From an uncultured Eubacteriales bacterium (GTDB lineage Bacteria > Bacillota > Clostridia > UBA1381), in NCBI GenBank assembly GCA_905199755.1, contig CAJKHT010000009.1, forward strand, positions 1 through 51,082: a DNA stretch of 51,082 bases, given 5' to 3'. The position numbers were made by a program, and so were the translations under genes. The notes under the pieces were generated by a model that did not search any database, was not told the origin of the DNA, and was given only the letters and a program-made list of their open reading frames with translations. This document shows, piece by piece, positions 42,158 through 51,082 of this stretch; position 1 is the first letter of the stretch; each line of letters begins with the position of its first letter.

Positions 42158-42180
42158 ATACCACATAATTCGTATTATGT
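42158..42180 (-). repeat. right inverted repeat of invertible segment
   Basis: Exact reverse complement of 41923-41945, with the same inner dyad ACATAAT/ATTATGT (42163-42180) around TCGT. Confidence 0.88.
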
Positions 42181-42310
42181 GGTTGAATACAAGACATATG
42201 CATCGGGTACTTCAATAGTAAGATTTGATCGATATTAAGGGGATATTTTATACTTTTGTGGAATACTGCCAAAGTTGAGATGCCGCTTAACGATAAAAGG
42301 AGGTGTACAA

Positions 42311-42898
42311 GTGATAAAAGATTTAATTCAAAAAATAGATATGCTTTATATAAATATTGGAATTATTCTTTCAGCTATACTAACGATTGCTATATCAATA
42401 TTTGTATACACGATAAAGTGCAATCGTCAAAGAAGAACTTATTTGACCACCTTTAAAAGTCTGATAAATCGGTATGGATCAATAGATGATACAGAAGATA
42501 AAATATCCGAAGCGGATACAAATATTTTCAATATTGCACTTATGAGAGCATATTCCTCGCTGCTGACCTATTTCAGATACCAAGTTGTCACGAAAGTGTT
42601 TGGTGCAACAAGCTGTGTTCTCTCGGCAGTTGTGTTTGTCGAACCAACAAGTCTTTCGGAACAGGTAGGAAACAGATTAGTAGCAATAATTTCGGTAATA
42701 TGCGTTATGACGGTTGTTTACTTAAATCCGTTGGATCGGGCGCGTGATTATTTGAATGATTGGCATATGTGGATTGAATATGTTGCAGAGGTTATCTCTG
42801 AGTTTTCCGGAAATATTAATAATGGGAAATTGAAAGTAGCAGAAATTTCTGAAAAAATAAAACAAGAAAATGAGATATTAAAATCAGATAAAACATAA
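42311..42898 (+). CDS. small membrane protein downstream of the promoter switch
   Basis: This 195-residue protein has an N-terminal span (~10-32), a charged stretch, two more spans (~88-110 and 120-138) and a helical charged C-terminus. The layout is like small SLATT-type membrane proteins, but I cannot assign a family. GTG 42311 is chosen for AAAGGAGGTG at 7 nt; upstream in-frame ATG 42275 has no ribosome site. It is the first gene after the right inverted repeat and would be switched on if the segment flips. It may assist or accompany the secreted protein that follows (inference). Confidence 0.6.
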   Translation: MIKDLIQKIDMLYINIGIILSAILTIAISIFVYTIKCNRQRRTYLTTFKSLINRYGSIDDTEDKISEADTNIFNIALMRAYSSLLTYFRYQVVTKVFGATSCVLSAVVFVEPTSLSEQVGNRLVAIISVICVMTVVYLNPLDRARDYLNDWHMWIEYVAEVISEFSGNINNGKLKVAEISEKIKQENEILKSDKT

Positions 42899-43028
42899 AA
42901 ATAATATTTTTGTTATTTTTAAAAGTACTATGGATATGCTCATCAACTATTATAATAGTAATGTTGGCAAGCACTGCATAACCAGAAAAAGTGTTATATC
43001 AAAAATATTAAGGAGGAAGGAAAGTTAA

Positions 43029-46000
43029 ATGAAAATTAAGAGAAACATACTAAGCCTTATAGTGGCACTATCAATGGTGTTCACGCTACTACCTGTATGG
43101 AGTGTACAGGCAGCGGGAATTGATGATGCGAATGTATTTTTAAAGCAACCGAAGGGCAGTGATACCTGCACTTACTTTTCGGCAGCTATGATGCTTAGGA
43201 GACGAGCTATTCTTGACGGAAACTCGAATTGGAGTTCTATTACAGGTACATCTGTAAGAAATGTTGCAAGACATCCCGGCGGAGGTATGTCAAACAGTTT
43301 CACATATGCAGGTATGTCTGTATCGGCAGGTAATTTCAGCGGCAACGCTGCACAGAAGAAAGAAAAGTTAATAGCAATGCTTAATCAGCATCCCGAAGGG
43401 GTTGTTATTTACACTTACGGTGCAGGTAAAACTCATGCCGTGCTTGCAACGAAATATGAAAACGGAACAGTGTGTGTTGCAGACCCTGTTTATCATCTGC
43501 CCTCGGGAAATCTTGCCATTACAAGTGCATGGCTTTCGGGAAACACTCAGGATGAACGGATAGGAAACCTGAAAAAATACTGGTATGTTTCAAACGGAAA
43601 TTGCAATCTGTCCAAGCCTGAACCTACACCGGTTGTACATACGCATTCGTGGAAATACGCATATGATTCCACACACCCTCATGCAAAATATCAATATTGC
43701 AGCTGTGGGGCAAAAGAGTATACAGGCATCTATAATCATTTAACCTCGTGCAAATCGTGTTTTCCGCTTGGCTATGTTTCGCTTACACGTTCTTTCGACA
43801 GGACAGGGAAAACGGCAACCTTATATAGGAACAATGTTTCCAACGCAGACAGCTATACACTCTATGTATATAAGAACGGGTACTCCAAAAGCTACAATAT
43901 GTCTGCGAAAAGTATAGATATTTCTGTCGGTGAAAGCGGTATGTACCATGCACAACTGACAGCAAAAAACACGCGGACAGGAGAAACACGCAGTGCAGAG
44001 TGTTCTTCATTTGAATTTTTAGATACATATGTTGTAGCATTTAATGCCAACGGAGGGACAAACGCTCCCTCTGAACAAACCAAAGTACAAAATCAAGCCT
44101 TAACACTCACAGCTTCCGTTCCGTCACGCACGGGTTATGTTTTTAAGGGGTGGTCATCAAGCAAGTCCGCATCTGATGTTCAATATCAGTCGGGCGGCAA
44201 ATATACAAAGAACGCTAAAATAACACTTTACGCAGTATGGGAACCGGAAGTTTATACGATTAAATTTGACAAAACTGATGCAAAGGGCGAAATTGATGAT
44301 GTAACCATTACATACGGTGATACAATGAAAATGCCCAATAATATCGTAAAGGAATTTGCATATCTTAAAGGGTGGGCAAGCTCCAAAAATGCAAAGGTTC
44401 CGGAGTATAAGCTTGGTCTTGATTATAAAATCGCCGGAAATCAAACACTTTATCCAATTTGGGGCGACAGTACCTGGAGCGGCAGCATTGCATCGTCATT
44501 TTCCGGAGGGGACGGCAGCCGTGAAAACCCCTACGGAATTGCATCGGCAGCAGAGCTTGCATATCTTGCAAATATAGTAAATACTCAAACACAAGCGCCG
44601 GAATATAAATATTATAAGCTGACAGATAATATTAACCTCGGCTATTCGGAATGGATGCCGATAGGTCTTTCGGGTAATGCCAACCAATATTTTTACGGTG
44701 AATTTGACGGAAACGGATACACAATCTCAGATATCTATATGACCGGTGCAAAAGAAAATAATGTTGGATTGTTTGGAAATGCTAAAAACAGTACAATAAA
44801 AGACTTGAAAATCACAGGAACGATTGAAAGTATCGATACAACAGCCGCTGTCAATGTCGGTGCAATTGTCGGTCTTGCCGAAAATACAGAAATATCCGAA
44901 TGTAGTGCTTCGTATTTCAGTGTGTCCGGATTATCGGCAGGAACAAGCGACTATTCAAATATCGGTATGGTTGTGGGAAAATCAATCGGCGGAGGAATAT
45001 CCGACTGTACTTCAAATGATAGCAGTATTAATTTGAAAAAAGGAAATTTCAGAGCAGGTTTGATTGCCGGTTATTCCGAAAGCGATATATCAAACTGTTC
45101 GGTTAAATCAAGCGAGGACGGTCTTTTAAGTACAGCTAACACCATAGGTAAGCTTTATATGGGAGGTTTGTGCGGATATTTAACAAAAACTGCCGATAAA
45201 TGTACTGTAAATGCACCATACCTTGCAAATGAAATACAAACATCGAGCGAGTCATTGATAGGCGGACTTTGCGGATATACATCGGGAACGGTAAAGGTTT
45301 GTACGGTAAAGTTCACAAACGGAAAAGTAAAAACAATCGATAACGACAGCTATAAAAGCAGTATTTATGCGGCAGGAACAGGTACAAAATCCATTGGCGG
45401 TATTGCAGGTAAAATGGAAAAATCGGCAAAGATTATAGATTGTAAATATGACGGACAGTCGGTTGCCGGAATAAACACCTCCGGCAATGATGAAATCGGC
45501 GGCATTGCCGGGAGAGTGGACGGAGAAAAAAATACTGTAATTAAAGTAATGGGAAATCAGAGTATCAGTAAAGGAGATTTGCCGAAAAAAGAGGGATATA
45601 AAGCAACCTGGTATACTGATTCATCATTTGCAAATCCGTATGATTTTTCAAAAATTGTTGACTCTGATATAACGCTTTATGCGAAATGGGAAAAAGGCAC
45701 CGATGAAATGCGTGTATGGGACGGGACATCAAAAGAGCCGGTATATGAAGCAAGTACGAAAACTTATATCATTTCAACACCGGAGGAATTGGCATGGATT
45801 TCGGATGTCGCTGACGGAACAATAACTACAGGAAATAACATGCCGGCGGATACTGCTTTCACCGGCTGCACTGTTGAACTGGCAAATGATATTTATTTAA
45901 ATAATCCGATAAATTGGAGAAATTGGGAAACCAGTCCGCCAAAAAATGAATGGAAGCCTATAAAACAGTTTAACGGCACATTTAACGGAAATAATCATAG

Positions 46001-48404
46001 CATTAATGGAATGCATATTAATAATGAATCTGATGCGGCACTAATAAGTAATGGTCAATTGGGAAAATATCTAAATCTAACAATTGCAAACTCTTATATT
46101 ATTGGAAAAACCGCAGCATCAATATGTGTACAATCTGAAATATATGGGGTAAGCGGTTTGATTAGAATTGAAAACTGTACTAATAAAAGCACGATAAAAG
46201 GAAACAGTGCAGGTGGTTTGTTTGGATGTAGCTATAGAGGAGTAGAACTCTATAATTGTTCAAATTTCGGTGATGTTTATGGAGAAAATAATGCTGGGGG
46301 ATTAATTTGTTACACGATGGGGTTACATGCAAAAAATTGCTCTAATTTTGGTGATGTTAATAGCAATGGCTCTGCCGGTGGTATATACAGCTCTGCAGGA
46401 ACATCTACTATAAACACCTGTCTTAATAACGGCAATATTGTTGGAAAAAAATATGTAGGCGGAATTGCAGCGTATTCATCCGTATTTAACGGAACAACTA
46501 CAAAAGCTACAATTGAAAATTGCCATAATAACGGCGAAGTAACTTGTGCTACAACTTCAGGGTATTCCGGAGGTATTGTTGGAATTTTGCAAGCATGTGG
46601 AACAATACAATCGTGTTATAACTCGGGATATATATTTGGTAATAACATCGGCTTAATTGCCGGTTTTGCAACAGCAGGAGTATTAAATACAAGCTGGCAT
46701 GGTCAGAATTTATATATAAAAGATAGTTATTCGTTTGGAGACTATTATAAAAGCCTTTACAATCGTGACACAAAATATTCGACTAATTATTACCATATTT
46801 CAAATGTAGGCTATGATTATGGTAGCGCCACAATTTCGAGTTTATGGGGCAGACAATCGGATATTAATAACGGAACATTATATTTAAAGTCATTAAAGGA
46901 CAGTTATATAACACATAATGTCACTGCGGTCACCAACACCGATGATTATTCAATAAACCGGACATTCTCAAATGTTGACGGAATACTGTTCGGAGGAATT
47001 GCCGGAGGAATTATCGGGCAAGGAACGGGAGATAACGGACAAACAAAAGGTCTTATTACTATTGCGGATAAAATTTCAGGAAGCTCCGCAAGCGGATATA
47101 TTATAGGAACAGACAAGAATGATGCTTTTAACATTGAAAATGCATATTACAACAGCGATATTATCGCAAATAATGTAACCAACACTACAGGAACAGCTCG
47201 TGCAAAAGCACCACTTAAGCAATCATCATTCCTTACCGAGCTTGTCGGTTTAAAACCGTATGCAACGCTTGCCGATACGGAAAATGATGAATCTGCCGTA
47301 TGGGTTATTAAAAACGGAGTACTGCCGGAGCTGTACTATAATTGTTTGAATGACATTACAATATCAGGTGATATTGAGCACGGCAAAATATCTGCCGACA
47401 AGGTGCAGGCTGTTGACGGTGAGATTGTAACCGTTACCGCTACCGCAGATGAAAACTACACTCTCAACAAAATATATGTAAACGGTACGGAAATTGACGG
47501 CACCACATTTGAGGTTTCGGGAAAAAGTGATATTTATGCAACATTTTCCGAAAAAACACCGGAATACAGTGTTAAAATTGAACAGAGTAACAATGCCGAG
47601 GCTTTTGCGGTGAATGCAGACGAAGTGCAGCCTATGCTGCTTATGTCAGCACATTCGGCTCAAAATTCGGCAAATGAGCTAACCGCGAAAGATGGCGATG
47701 AAATACAGGTAACCGCGGTGGCAAACGAGAATTATACCGTAGATTCGATAAGCGTGAATGGTGAAGAAGTTCCAGGAACAAGCTTTATCGTAACAGATGA
47801 TTCGGTTGTAACAATGAAGGTAGAAAGTCTTAACACAACGCTTTCTGCGTTAACTTATGACGCTGAAAACGTAGGTCCGTATTTTGCGACACTTGGCGGT
47901 ACTGTATCGGATTTAGGCGGCGGAACAACACGATATATAAGATATTGGAATATTAACGAACCGGAAAATGTCTTTGTGACAGAAGCGGAGGACGGTGCAG
48001 GGGAATACAGTGCTGAGGTAATGCTTTCACCGGAAACTACATACCAATATCAGATGACGGAAAATGGAGAGATTAAAACATTTACCACATTGGAAAAACC
48101 CGTTTATGACGAACCTGAGTCTGAAGCTGCACCGATTACAACAACTACATATAAAAAGCTGTCCTCAACCTATAAATTTAATATAAAAGCGGACAGAGAG
48201 CTTTTATATGAGCCTGTTATCGTTGCTGCATATAACAAGGCAGGGCATTGCATCTCTGTGAGGATGACCTCGTTTGATGGCGATGTTGAAGGAATGGTAA
48301 GTATGCCGATTTATTCGGATATAGATTATGTATGTGTATTTGTGTGGGAAACATTTGGAAATATGAAACCATATGGAGGAAAGGAGATATTGCAGATTAA
48401 TTAA
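43029..48404 (+). CDS. giant secreted C39-like/InlB/GLUG surface protein
   Basis: This 1791-residue exported protein has a signal peptide at 1-29 (core LSLIVALSMVFTLLPV, cleavage after VQAA). Residues ~33-195 form a papain-like C39-type domain with Cys47 (GSDTCTYFSAAMM), His136 (GKTHAVLATKY) and Asp152. Then come a Cys-pair motif (CSCG...CKSC), two Flg_new/InlB-type repeats (VAFNANGG...GYVFKGW..., ~340-485) and a third near 840-880. Many GLUG-type beta-helix motifs (for example NNVGLFGNA, AGGLFGCS, VGGIAAYS) fill ~490-1430. A C-terminal domain ends VWETFGNMKPYGGKEILQI and resembles the end of the M64 protein. No LPxTG anchor. GGAGGAAGG precedes the ATG. It is likely an adhesin with a peptidase-like head. 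It lies downstream of the invertible promoter, so expression may be phase-variable. Confidence 0.82.
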   Translation: MKIKRNILSLIVALSMVFTLLPVWSVQAAGIDDANVFLKQPKGSDTCTYFSAAMMLRRRAILDGNSNWSSITGTSVRNVARHPGGGMSNSFTYAGMSVSAGNFSGNAAQKKEKLIAMLNQHPEGVVIYTYGAGKTHAVLATKYENGTVCVADPVYHLPSGNLAITSAWLSGNTQDERIGNLKKYWYVSNGNCNLSKPEPTPVVHTHSWKYAYDSTHPHAKYQYCSCGAKEYTGIYNHLTSCKSCFPLGYVSLTRSFDRTGKTATLYRNNVSNADSYTLYVYKNGYSKSYNMSAKSIDISVGESGMYHAQLTAKNTRTGETRSAECSSFEFLDTYVVAFNANGGTNAPSEQTKVQNQALTLTASVPSRTGYVFKGWSSSKSASDVQYQSGGKYTKNAKITLYAVWEPEVYTIKFDKTDAKGEIDDVTITYGDTMKMPNNIVKEFAYLKGWASSKNAKVPEYKLGLDYKIAGNQTLYPIWGDSTWSGSIASSFSGGDGSRENPYGIASAAELAYLANIVNTQTQAPEYKYYKLTDNINLGYSEWMPIGLSGNANQYFYGEFDGNGYTISDIYMTGAKENNVGLFGNAKNSTIKDLKITGTIESIDTTAAVNVGAIVGLAENTEISECSASYFSVSGLSAGTSDYSNIGMVVGKSIGGGISDCTSNDSSINLKKGNFRAGLIAGYSESDISNCSVKSSEDGLLSTANTIGKLYMGGLCGYLTKTADKCTVNAPYLANEIQTSSESLIGGLCGYTSGTVKVCTVKFTNGKVKTIDNDSYKSSIYAAGTGTKSIGGIAGKMEKSAKIIDCKYDGQSVAGINTSGNDEIGGIAGRVDGEKNTVIKVMGNQSISKGDLPKKEGYKATWYTDSSFANPYDFSKIVDSDITLYAKWEKGTDEMRVWDGTSKEPVYEASTKTYIISTPEELAWISDVADGTITTGNNMPADTAFTGCTVELANDIYLNNPINWRNWETSPPKNEWKPIKQFNGTFNGNNHSINGMHINNESDAALISNGQLGKYLNLTIANSYIIGKTAASICVQSEIYGVSGLIRIENCTNKSTIKGNSAGGLFGCSYRGVELYNCSNFGDVYGENNAGGLICYTMGLHAKNCSNFGDVNSNGSAGGIYSSAGTSTINTCLNNGNIVGKKYVGGIAAYSSVFNGTTTKATIENCHNNGEVTCATTSGYSGGIVGILQACGTIQSCYNSGYIFGNNIGLIAGFATAGVLNTSWHGQNLYIKDSYSFGDYYKSLYNRDTKYSTNYYHISNVGYDYGSATISSLWGRQSDINNGTLYLKSLKDSYITHNVTAVTNTDDYSINRTFSNVDGILFGGIAGGIIGQGTGDNGQTKGLITIADKISGSSASGYIIGTDKNDAFNIENAYYNSDIIANNVTNTTGTARAKAPLKQSSFLTELVGLKPYATLADTENDESAVWVIKNGVLPELYYNCLNDITISGDIEHGKISADKVQAVDGEIVTVTATADENYTLNKIYVNGTEIDGTTFEVSGKSDIYATFSEKTPEYSVKIEQSNNAEAFAVNADEVQPMLLMSAHSAQNSANELTAKDGDEIQVTAVANENYTVDSISVNGEEVPGTSFIVTDDSVVTMKVESLNTTLSALTYDAENVGPYFATLGGTVSDLGGGTTRYIRYWNINEPENVFVTEAEDGAGEYSAEVMLSPETTYQYQMTENGEIKTFTTLEKPVYDEPESEAAPITTTTYKKLSSTYKFNIKADRELLYEPVIVAAYNKAGHCISVRMTSFDGDVEGMVSMPIYSDIDYVCVFVWETFGNMKPYGGKEILQIN

Positions 48405-48448
48405 TAAAAATCAAAGGTTCAAGACTTAACAAACATAAAAAATAACAT

Positions 48449-48483
48449 AAGCCTGTGAGGATTTTTCCTTGCAGGCTTTTTGT
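48449..48483 (+). terminator. terminator of the giant surface protein gene
   Basis: AAGCCTG (48449-48455) pairs with CAGGCTT (48472-48478), followed by TTTTG. Confidence 0.8.
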
Positions 48484-48637
48484 ATTCAAAGAGGTTACGT
48501 CTACAAAATAGAACAAACCAAAATGTAATCGATTTTTTAGAAAATGTAGACATTGGCACTCAAAAAGCCTTATTCTATCAGTATTTTTTGTAATATATCT
48601 TTTTTATTTTTAAAAAAGATATTTTGCATCTTTTTCG
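48484..48637. other. AT-rich intergenic segment
   Basis: No gene or clear hairpin is seen; A/T runs dominate. It separates the surface-protein gene from the next mobile-element remnant. Confidence 0.5.
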
Positions 48638-48671
48638 CACTTCGGATTTCTATAAATTTTTTTGCCTATAG
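48638..48671 (+). promoter_or_regulatory. bipartite conserved block, copy 2
   Basis: CACTTCGGATTTC (48638-48650), 13 nt, GCCTATAG (48664-48671), the same words and spacing as at 24797-24830. It lies 32 nt upstream of the GTG of a sigma-like HTH gene. Confidence 0.5.
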
Positions 48672-48703
48672 ACATAGACAAAGAAAACAAGGAGGAGTCT
48701 AAA

Positions 48704-49096
48704 GTGACAGAAGAACAAAAGTCAGACATTATTAGTTTTCGCTTAAAAGGAATGACATACTCTGAAATTGCGCAAAGACTTAATATTTCAATCAATACCG
48801 TTAAAGCATTTTACAGAAGAACAGAGGGAAAAATTCCTCAAAATTTATGCAGACAATGCGGAACTGCGGTAATTCAGCCGAAAGGTGTGCGAAAGAAGAT
48901 ATTTTGCTCCGACAAGTGCAGAATGTTATGGTGGAAACAACATAATGACGAACTTAAAAAGAGTGCCGTATATGATTTTAAGTGTCAAAACTGCGGCAAG
49001 CCCTTTCAGGCATACGGAAACAGCCATCGAAAATATTGCAGCCGAAAATGTTATATCAACGAAAGATTCGGAGGTATGGCTGATGAACGGCACTGA
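48704..49096 (+). CDS. sigma-like HTH and zinc-finger regulator of a mobile element
   Basis: This 130-residue protein begins with a sigma region-4-type helix-turn-helix (about 5-40: IISFRLKGMTYSEIAQRLNI, NTVKAFYRRTEGKIP). Two zinc sites follow: CRQCGTAV...CSDKC (49-75) and CQNCGKPF...CSRKC (~95-115). Such proteins occur in Clostridia conjugative elements as presumed transcription factors. The GTG start at 48704 follows AAGGAGG by 9 nt. It overlaps the next gene by 14 nt. It probably reads or controls the bipartite block just upstream (inference). Confidence 0.72.
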   Translation: MTEEQKSDIISFRLKGMTYSEIAQRLNISINTVKAFYRRTEGKIPQNLCRQCGTAVIQPKGVRKKIFCSDKCRMLWWKQHNDELKKSAVYDFKCQNCGKPFQAYGNSHRKYCSRKCYINERFGGMADERH

Positions 49097-49268
49097 ATTT
49101 AAAAGAGAAAAGCTGTATCAAACCACGATGGCAATGGCAAAAAAACTGCTTTCGGACGGCATTATTTCAAAAGCTGATTATGCTCAAATTGATACAATAT
49201 TCACCGAAATGTACAAACCGTCTTTGGGTACATTATTTGCCGATATAAGCTTGACTTTAGGAGCATAA
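49083..49268 (+). CDS. SHOCT-like small mobile-element protein
   Basis: This 61-residue protein, NGTEFKREKLYQTTMAMAKK, then LLSDGIISKADYAQIDTIFT and EMYKPSLGTLF, has the short helical layout of SHOCT-type proteins (a helix, LLxxGIIsxxdY, a second helix). The ATG overlaps the preceding gene by 14 nt. In conjugative elements a similar gene follows the HTH/zinc regulator. The function is unknown. The element is cut a few bases after its stop, where a methylase fragment begins. Confidence 0.65.
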   Translation: MNGTEFKREKLYQTTMAMAKKLLSDGIISKADYAQIDTIFTEMYKPSLGTLFADISLTLGA

Positions 49269-49270
49269 AG

Positions 49271-50150
49271 AGTGAGCCGTCGTGCGGTATCGGAAATTTT
49301 ATGGGACTTATGCCGGAAAGTATGAGCGAGAGCAAAATGTACGGCGTGGAAATCGACAGTATCACGGGCAGAATTGCCCGTCAGCTGTATCAGAAAAATT
49401 CCGTTGCAATACAAGGCTACGAAAGCTCCGAGCTTCCCGACAGTTTCTTCGATGTGGCAATCGGCAATGTGCCGTTCGGGGATTTTAAGCTGCTTGACAG
49501 AAAATACAACAAGCATAACTTCCTCATTCACGACTACTTTTTTGCAAAAACCTTGGATAAGGTGCGACCGGGCGGCGTTATCGCTTTTATCACCTCCTCC
49601 GGCATAATGGATAAGCGTAATTCAAAGGTCAGAAAATATATTGCCCAAAGAGCCGATTTAATCGGTGCAATACGCTTGCCGAACAACACCTTTAAGAAAA
49701 ATGCCGGGACAGAGGTTACGGCGGATATTTTGTTTTTGCAAAAGCGAGAGCGTATGACGGATATTATGCCCGAATGGGTTGAAGTCGGCGAGTTTTGCGA
49801 GGGACAGTTTGTAAACCGATATTTTCTTGACAACCCCGATATGGTTATGGGTGAATTAAAAGAGGTCAGCGGTCCTTTCGGTCCGGAGCTTACCTGTGTT
49901 CCGAATGAGGATATTTCGCTTGCCGAGCAGCTTGACGGAGCAATTCAAAATATTCACGCAAGCATTACCGAATACGAATTTGACGATATTTCCAATGACG
50001 AGGAAATAACAATTCCGGCTGACCCGAATGTTCGCAATTTCAGCTTTACGGTTGTTGACGGAGATGTGTATTTCAGAGAAAACAGCCTTATGCGTAAGGT
50101 TGAGCTAAACGCAACAGCAGAAAACCGTGTCAAAGGTATGATAAAATCAT
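49271..50150 (+). pseudogene. internal fragment of an element-borne N6-adenine methylase/helicase
   Basis: The open frame begins at EPSCGIGNFMGLMPESM (motif I of a gamma-type adenine methylase), continues with YGVEIDSITGRIARQLY, AIGNVPFGDFKL (motif IV, NPPF-like), HDYFFAKTLDKVRPGG, FITSSGIMDK and NNTFKKNAGTEVTADILFLQKR, and fades after ENRVKGMIK near 50147. This is the middle of the very large methylase-helicase proteins of Clostridia conjugative elements (2000 or more residues). The N-terminus and the whole helicase part are missing. The frame then passes without a stop into a glycosidase sequence, so the locus is a deletion or assembly chimera. Confidence 0.72.
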
Positions 50151-51082
50151 ATGACAGCGAGGGCGAGGACGGCTTTTATCCGATAGCTACCTTTTCAAGC
50201 AAGCTGACTACAGAGCTTTTAAAGAAAAAGCTGGGGTTTGACGGAGCCGTTGTAACCGATGCGCTGATAATGGGCGGCATGGCAACGGGTGACATTGTAA
50301 AGGAAACGGTGCAGGCGTTTAAAGCAGGTGCGGACTTCCTGCTTTGGCCACCGATTGAGGCTGCGGACGCAATTGAGGAGGCAATAAATAACGGAAGTAT
50401 TCCTATGAGCCGTCTTGATGACGCGCTTGAACGTATCGGCAAAATGGAAAAGTTCAGACTTGATGCTTTAGAGAAAAATAAGCCGGAAAAGCCCGACCCG
50501 AAGTTTATTGATAAAACAATTGTTGAAATAGCAAAGCATGGTATGTGTCTTTTAAGAAATGAGATAGAGCTTGTACCGATAAAAAAGGAAAAAGCAAAAA
50601 ATATATTAATAGTTGATGCGACTGATGAAAACAGCGCTTCATCATATCTGCTTAGGGATGAGCTTGTGTCGAGAGGGTTTGCTGCCGATGTGAAACGCGA
50701 TATATATGATGTGCCGTCGCGTGTGTGCTGGCAGTCGGATATAGATAAGCTGCAAAGTGAATATGACATTGTAATATTCAGCCTTGATGCGCGTTTTGTT
50801 GCACAGTGGAGCGAAGCGCATATGCTTATTTGGGCGTCACATTTGTTTGATAAGTCAAAGAAAATTATTGTAAATTACGGCTCGCCGTATTTTGCGGTTG
50901 ACTACTTCCCGGAGGATCCGACTTTTATAGAGATGAATTGCAAGCCTACGGAAGAATCCGTCAAACTGCTTGTGGATGGTTTGTTGGGAGAACTGCAATT
51001 TACCGGAAAATGTATTTTAAAGGAAAGAAAGTTTGAAAAAAGAAAAAATCAGATTAAAAACATAGAAATAAAGAAGTGCATA
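50151..51082 (+). pseudogene. 3' part of a GH3 glycoside hydrolase gene, fused and running off the window
   Basis: From about 50151 the frame is a glycoside hydrolase family 3 protein: FYPIATFSSKLTTELL, KKLGFDGAVVTDALIMGGM with the nucleophile Asp in VTDAL, AFKAGADFLLWPP, SRLDDALERIGKMEKFRL, then the second (alpha/beta sandwich) domain with KHGMCLLRNEIELVPI, to the last base. GH3 enzymes such as beta-N-acetylhexosaminidases release terminal sugars. The first ~230 residues of the TIM barrel are absent, replaced by the methylase fragment in the same frame. The gene is partial at the window end, so its true 3' end is unseen. Confidence 0.7.

Noticed and set aside
42940..43010. Own strong promoter directly before the giant surface protein gene
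   Set aside because: TTGGCA and TTATAT are present but about 24 bp apart, too far for a normal sigma-A promoter.
44000..48000. Regularly spaced similar motifs in the giant gene, at first sight CRISPR-like
   Set aside because: They are degenerate GLUG and InlB-type protein repeats in one long frame; there are no constant 25-40 bp DNA repeats with unique spacers.
50176..50769. Minus-strand 197-codon frame rich in Ser and Phe
   Set aside because: It is antisense to the GH3 catalytic region, whose plus-strand motifs are unmistakable.
1..51082. tRNA, rRNA or tmRNA genes
   Set aside because: No sequence resembling a tRNA arm set, rRNA core or tmRNA ends was recognised on either strand; a covariance-model search was not possible.

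Overview
The window looks like a low-to-moderate-GC anaerobic member of the Bacillota, class Clostridia, probably from a gut-like habitat. This is inferred from AGGAGG-type ribosome sites with ATG/GTG/TTG starts, consensus sigma-A promoters, the anaerobe-type oxygen defence set (rubredoxin, rubrerythrin, a desulfoferrodoxin scar, ferredoxin-thioredoxin reductase) and Clostridia-type mobile elements. No rRNA, tRNA or CRISPR array was recognised. Everything rests on reading the sequence; no database search was possible.

Layout. (1) 0.2-1.5 kb: scars of a tyrosine integrase and a large serine recombinase. (2) 1.65-6.5 kb: a redox operon on the + strand (CcdA, membrane TlpA-like thioredoxin, ferredoxin-thioredoxin reductase catalytic subunit, 2[4Fe-4S] ferredoxin, NapH-like Fe-S membrane protein, thioredoxin, rhodanese, CoA-disulfide-reductase-rhodanese fusion, rubredoxin). 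(3) 6.6-12.5 kb: a Crp/Fnr regulator divergent from a DUF134 gene, with mirror-image promoters sharing one palindrome, then a secreted M64 metallopeptidase and rubredoxin/rubrerythrin genes including a ferredoxin-rubrerythrin fusion. The run ends in a desulfoferrodoxin stub cut by a TnpV remnant.

(4) 13.7-23.7 kb: a minus-strand island that reads like one long defence operon. In transcription order it holds an XRE repressor, an ImmA/IrrE metallopeptidase with zinc ribbons, a zinc-ribbon protein with an SSB-like C-terminal tip, TcmP, a three-Cys radical-SAM-like protein, a two-gene split adenine methyltransferase with a 31-codon reading frame between the halves, and a GIY-YIG-like/DEAH helicase. 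Four copies of an 18-bp operator flank its promoter and a divergent small gene.

(5) 24-28.9 kb: a mobilisable-element module (sigma-like factor, decayed ParM, ParR-like protein, DUF3847, hairpin-rich oriT candidate, MobA/MobL relaxase). (6) 29.1-30.5 kb: an IS3-family element that beheads an RHS gene. (7) 30.5-39.6 kb: three tandem RHS tip cassettes, each followed by a small membrane protein or lipoprotein (candidate immunity). A 725-bp direct repeat sits just before tips 1 and 3.

(8) 40-48.5 kb: an IS3 remnant, an intact tyrosine recombinase and a truncated paralogue, then a 258-bp segment bounded by perfect 23-bp inverted repeats. That segment carries a full-consensus promoter, at present pointing away from a downstream membrane protein and a 1791-residue secreted C39-like/InlB/GLUG protein. 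This looks like a phase-variable promoter switch. (9) 48.6-51.1 kb: another mobile-element remnant (HTH/zinc-finger protein, SHOCT-like small protein, methylase fragment) fused in frame to the 3' part of a GH3 glycosidase gene that runs off the window.

How the parts work together (inference): regions 2-3 form a redox and oxygen-stress regulon with a repeated Crp/Fnr-like operator. Regions 4-9 are accessory DNA concerned with defence, transfer, contact-dependent competition and switchable surface display.
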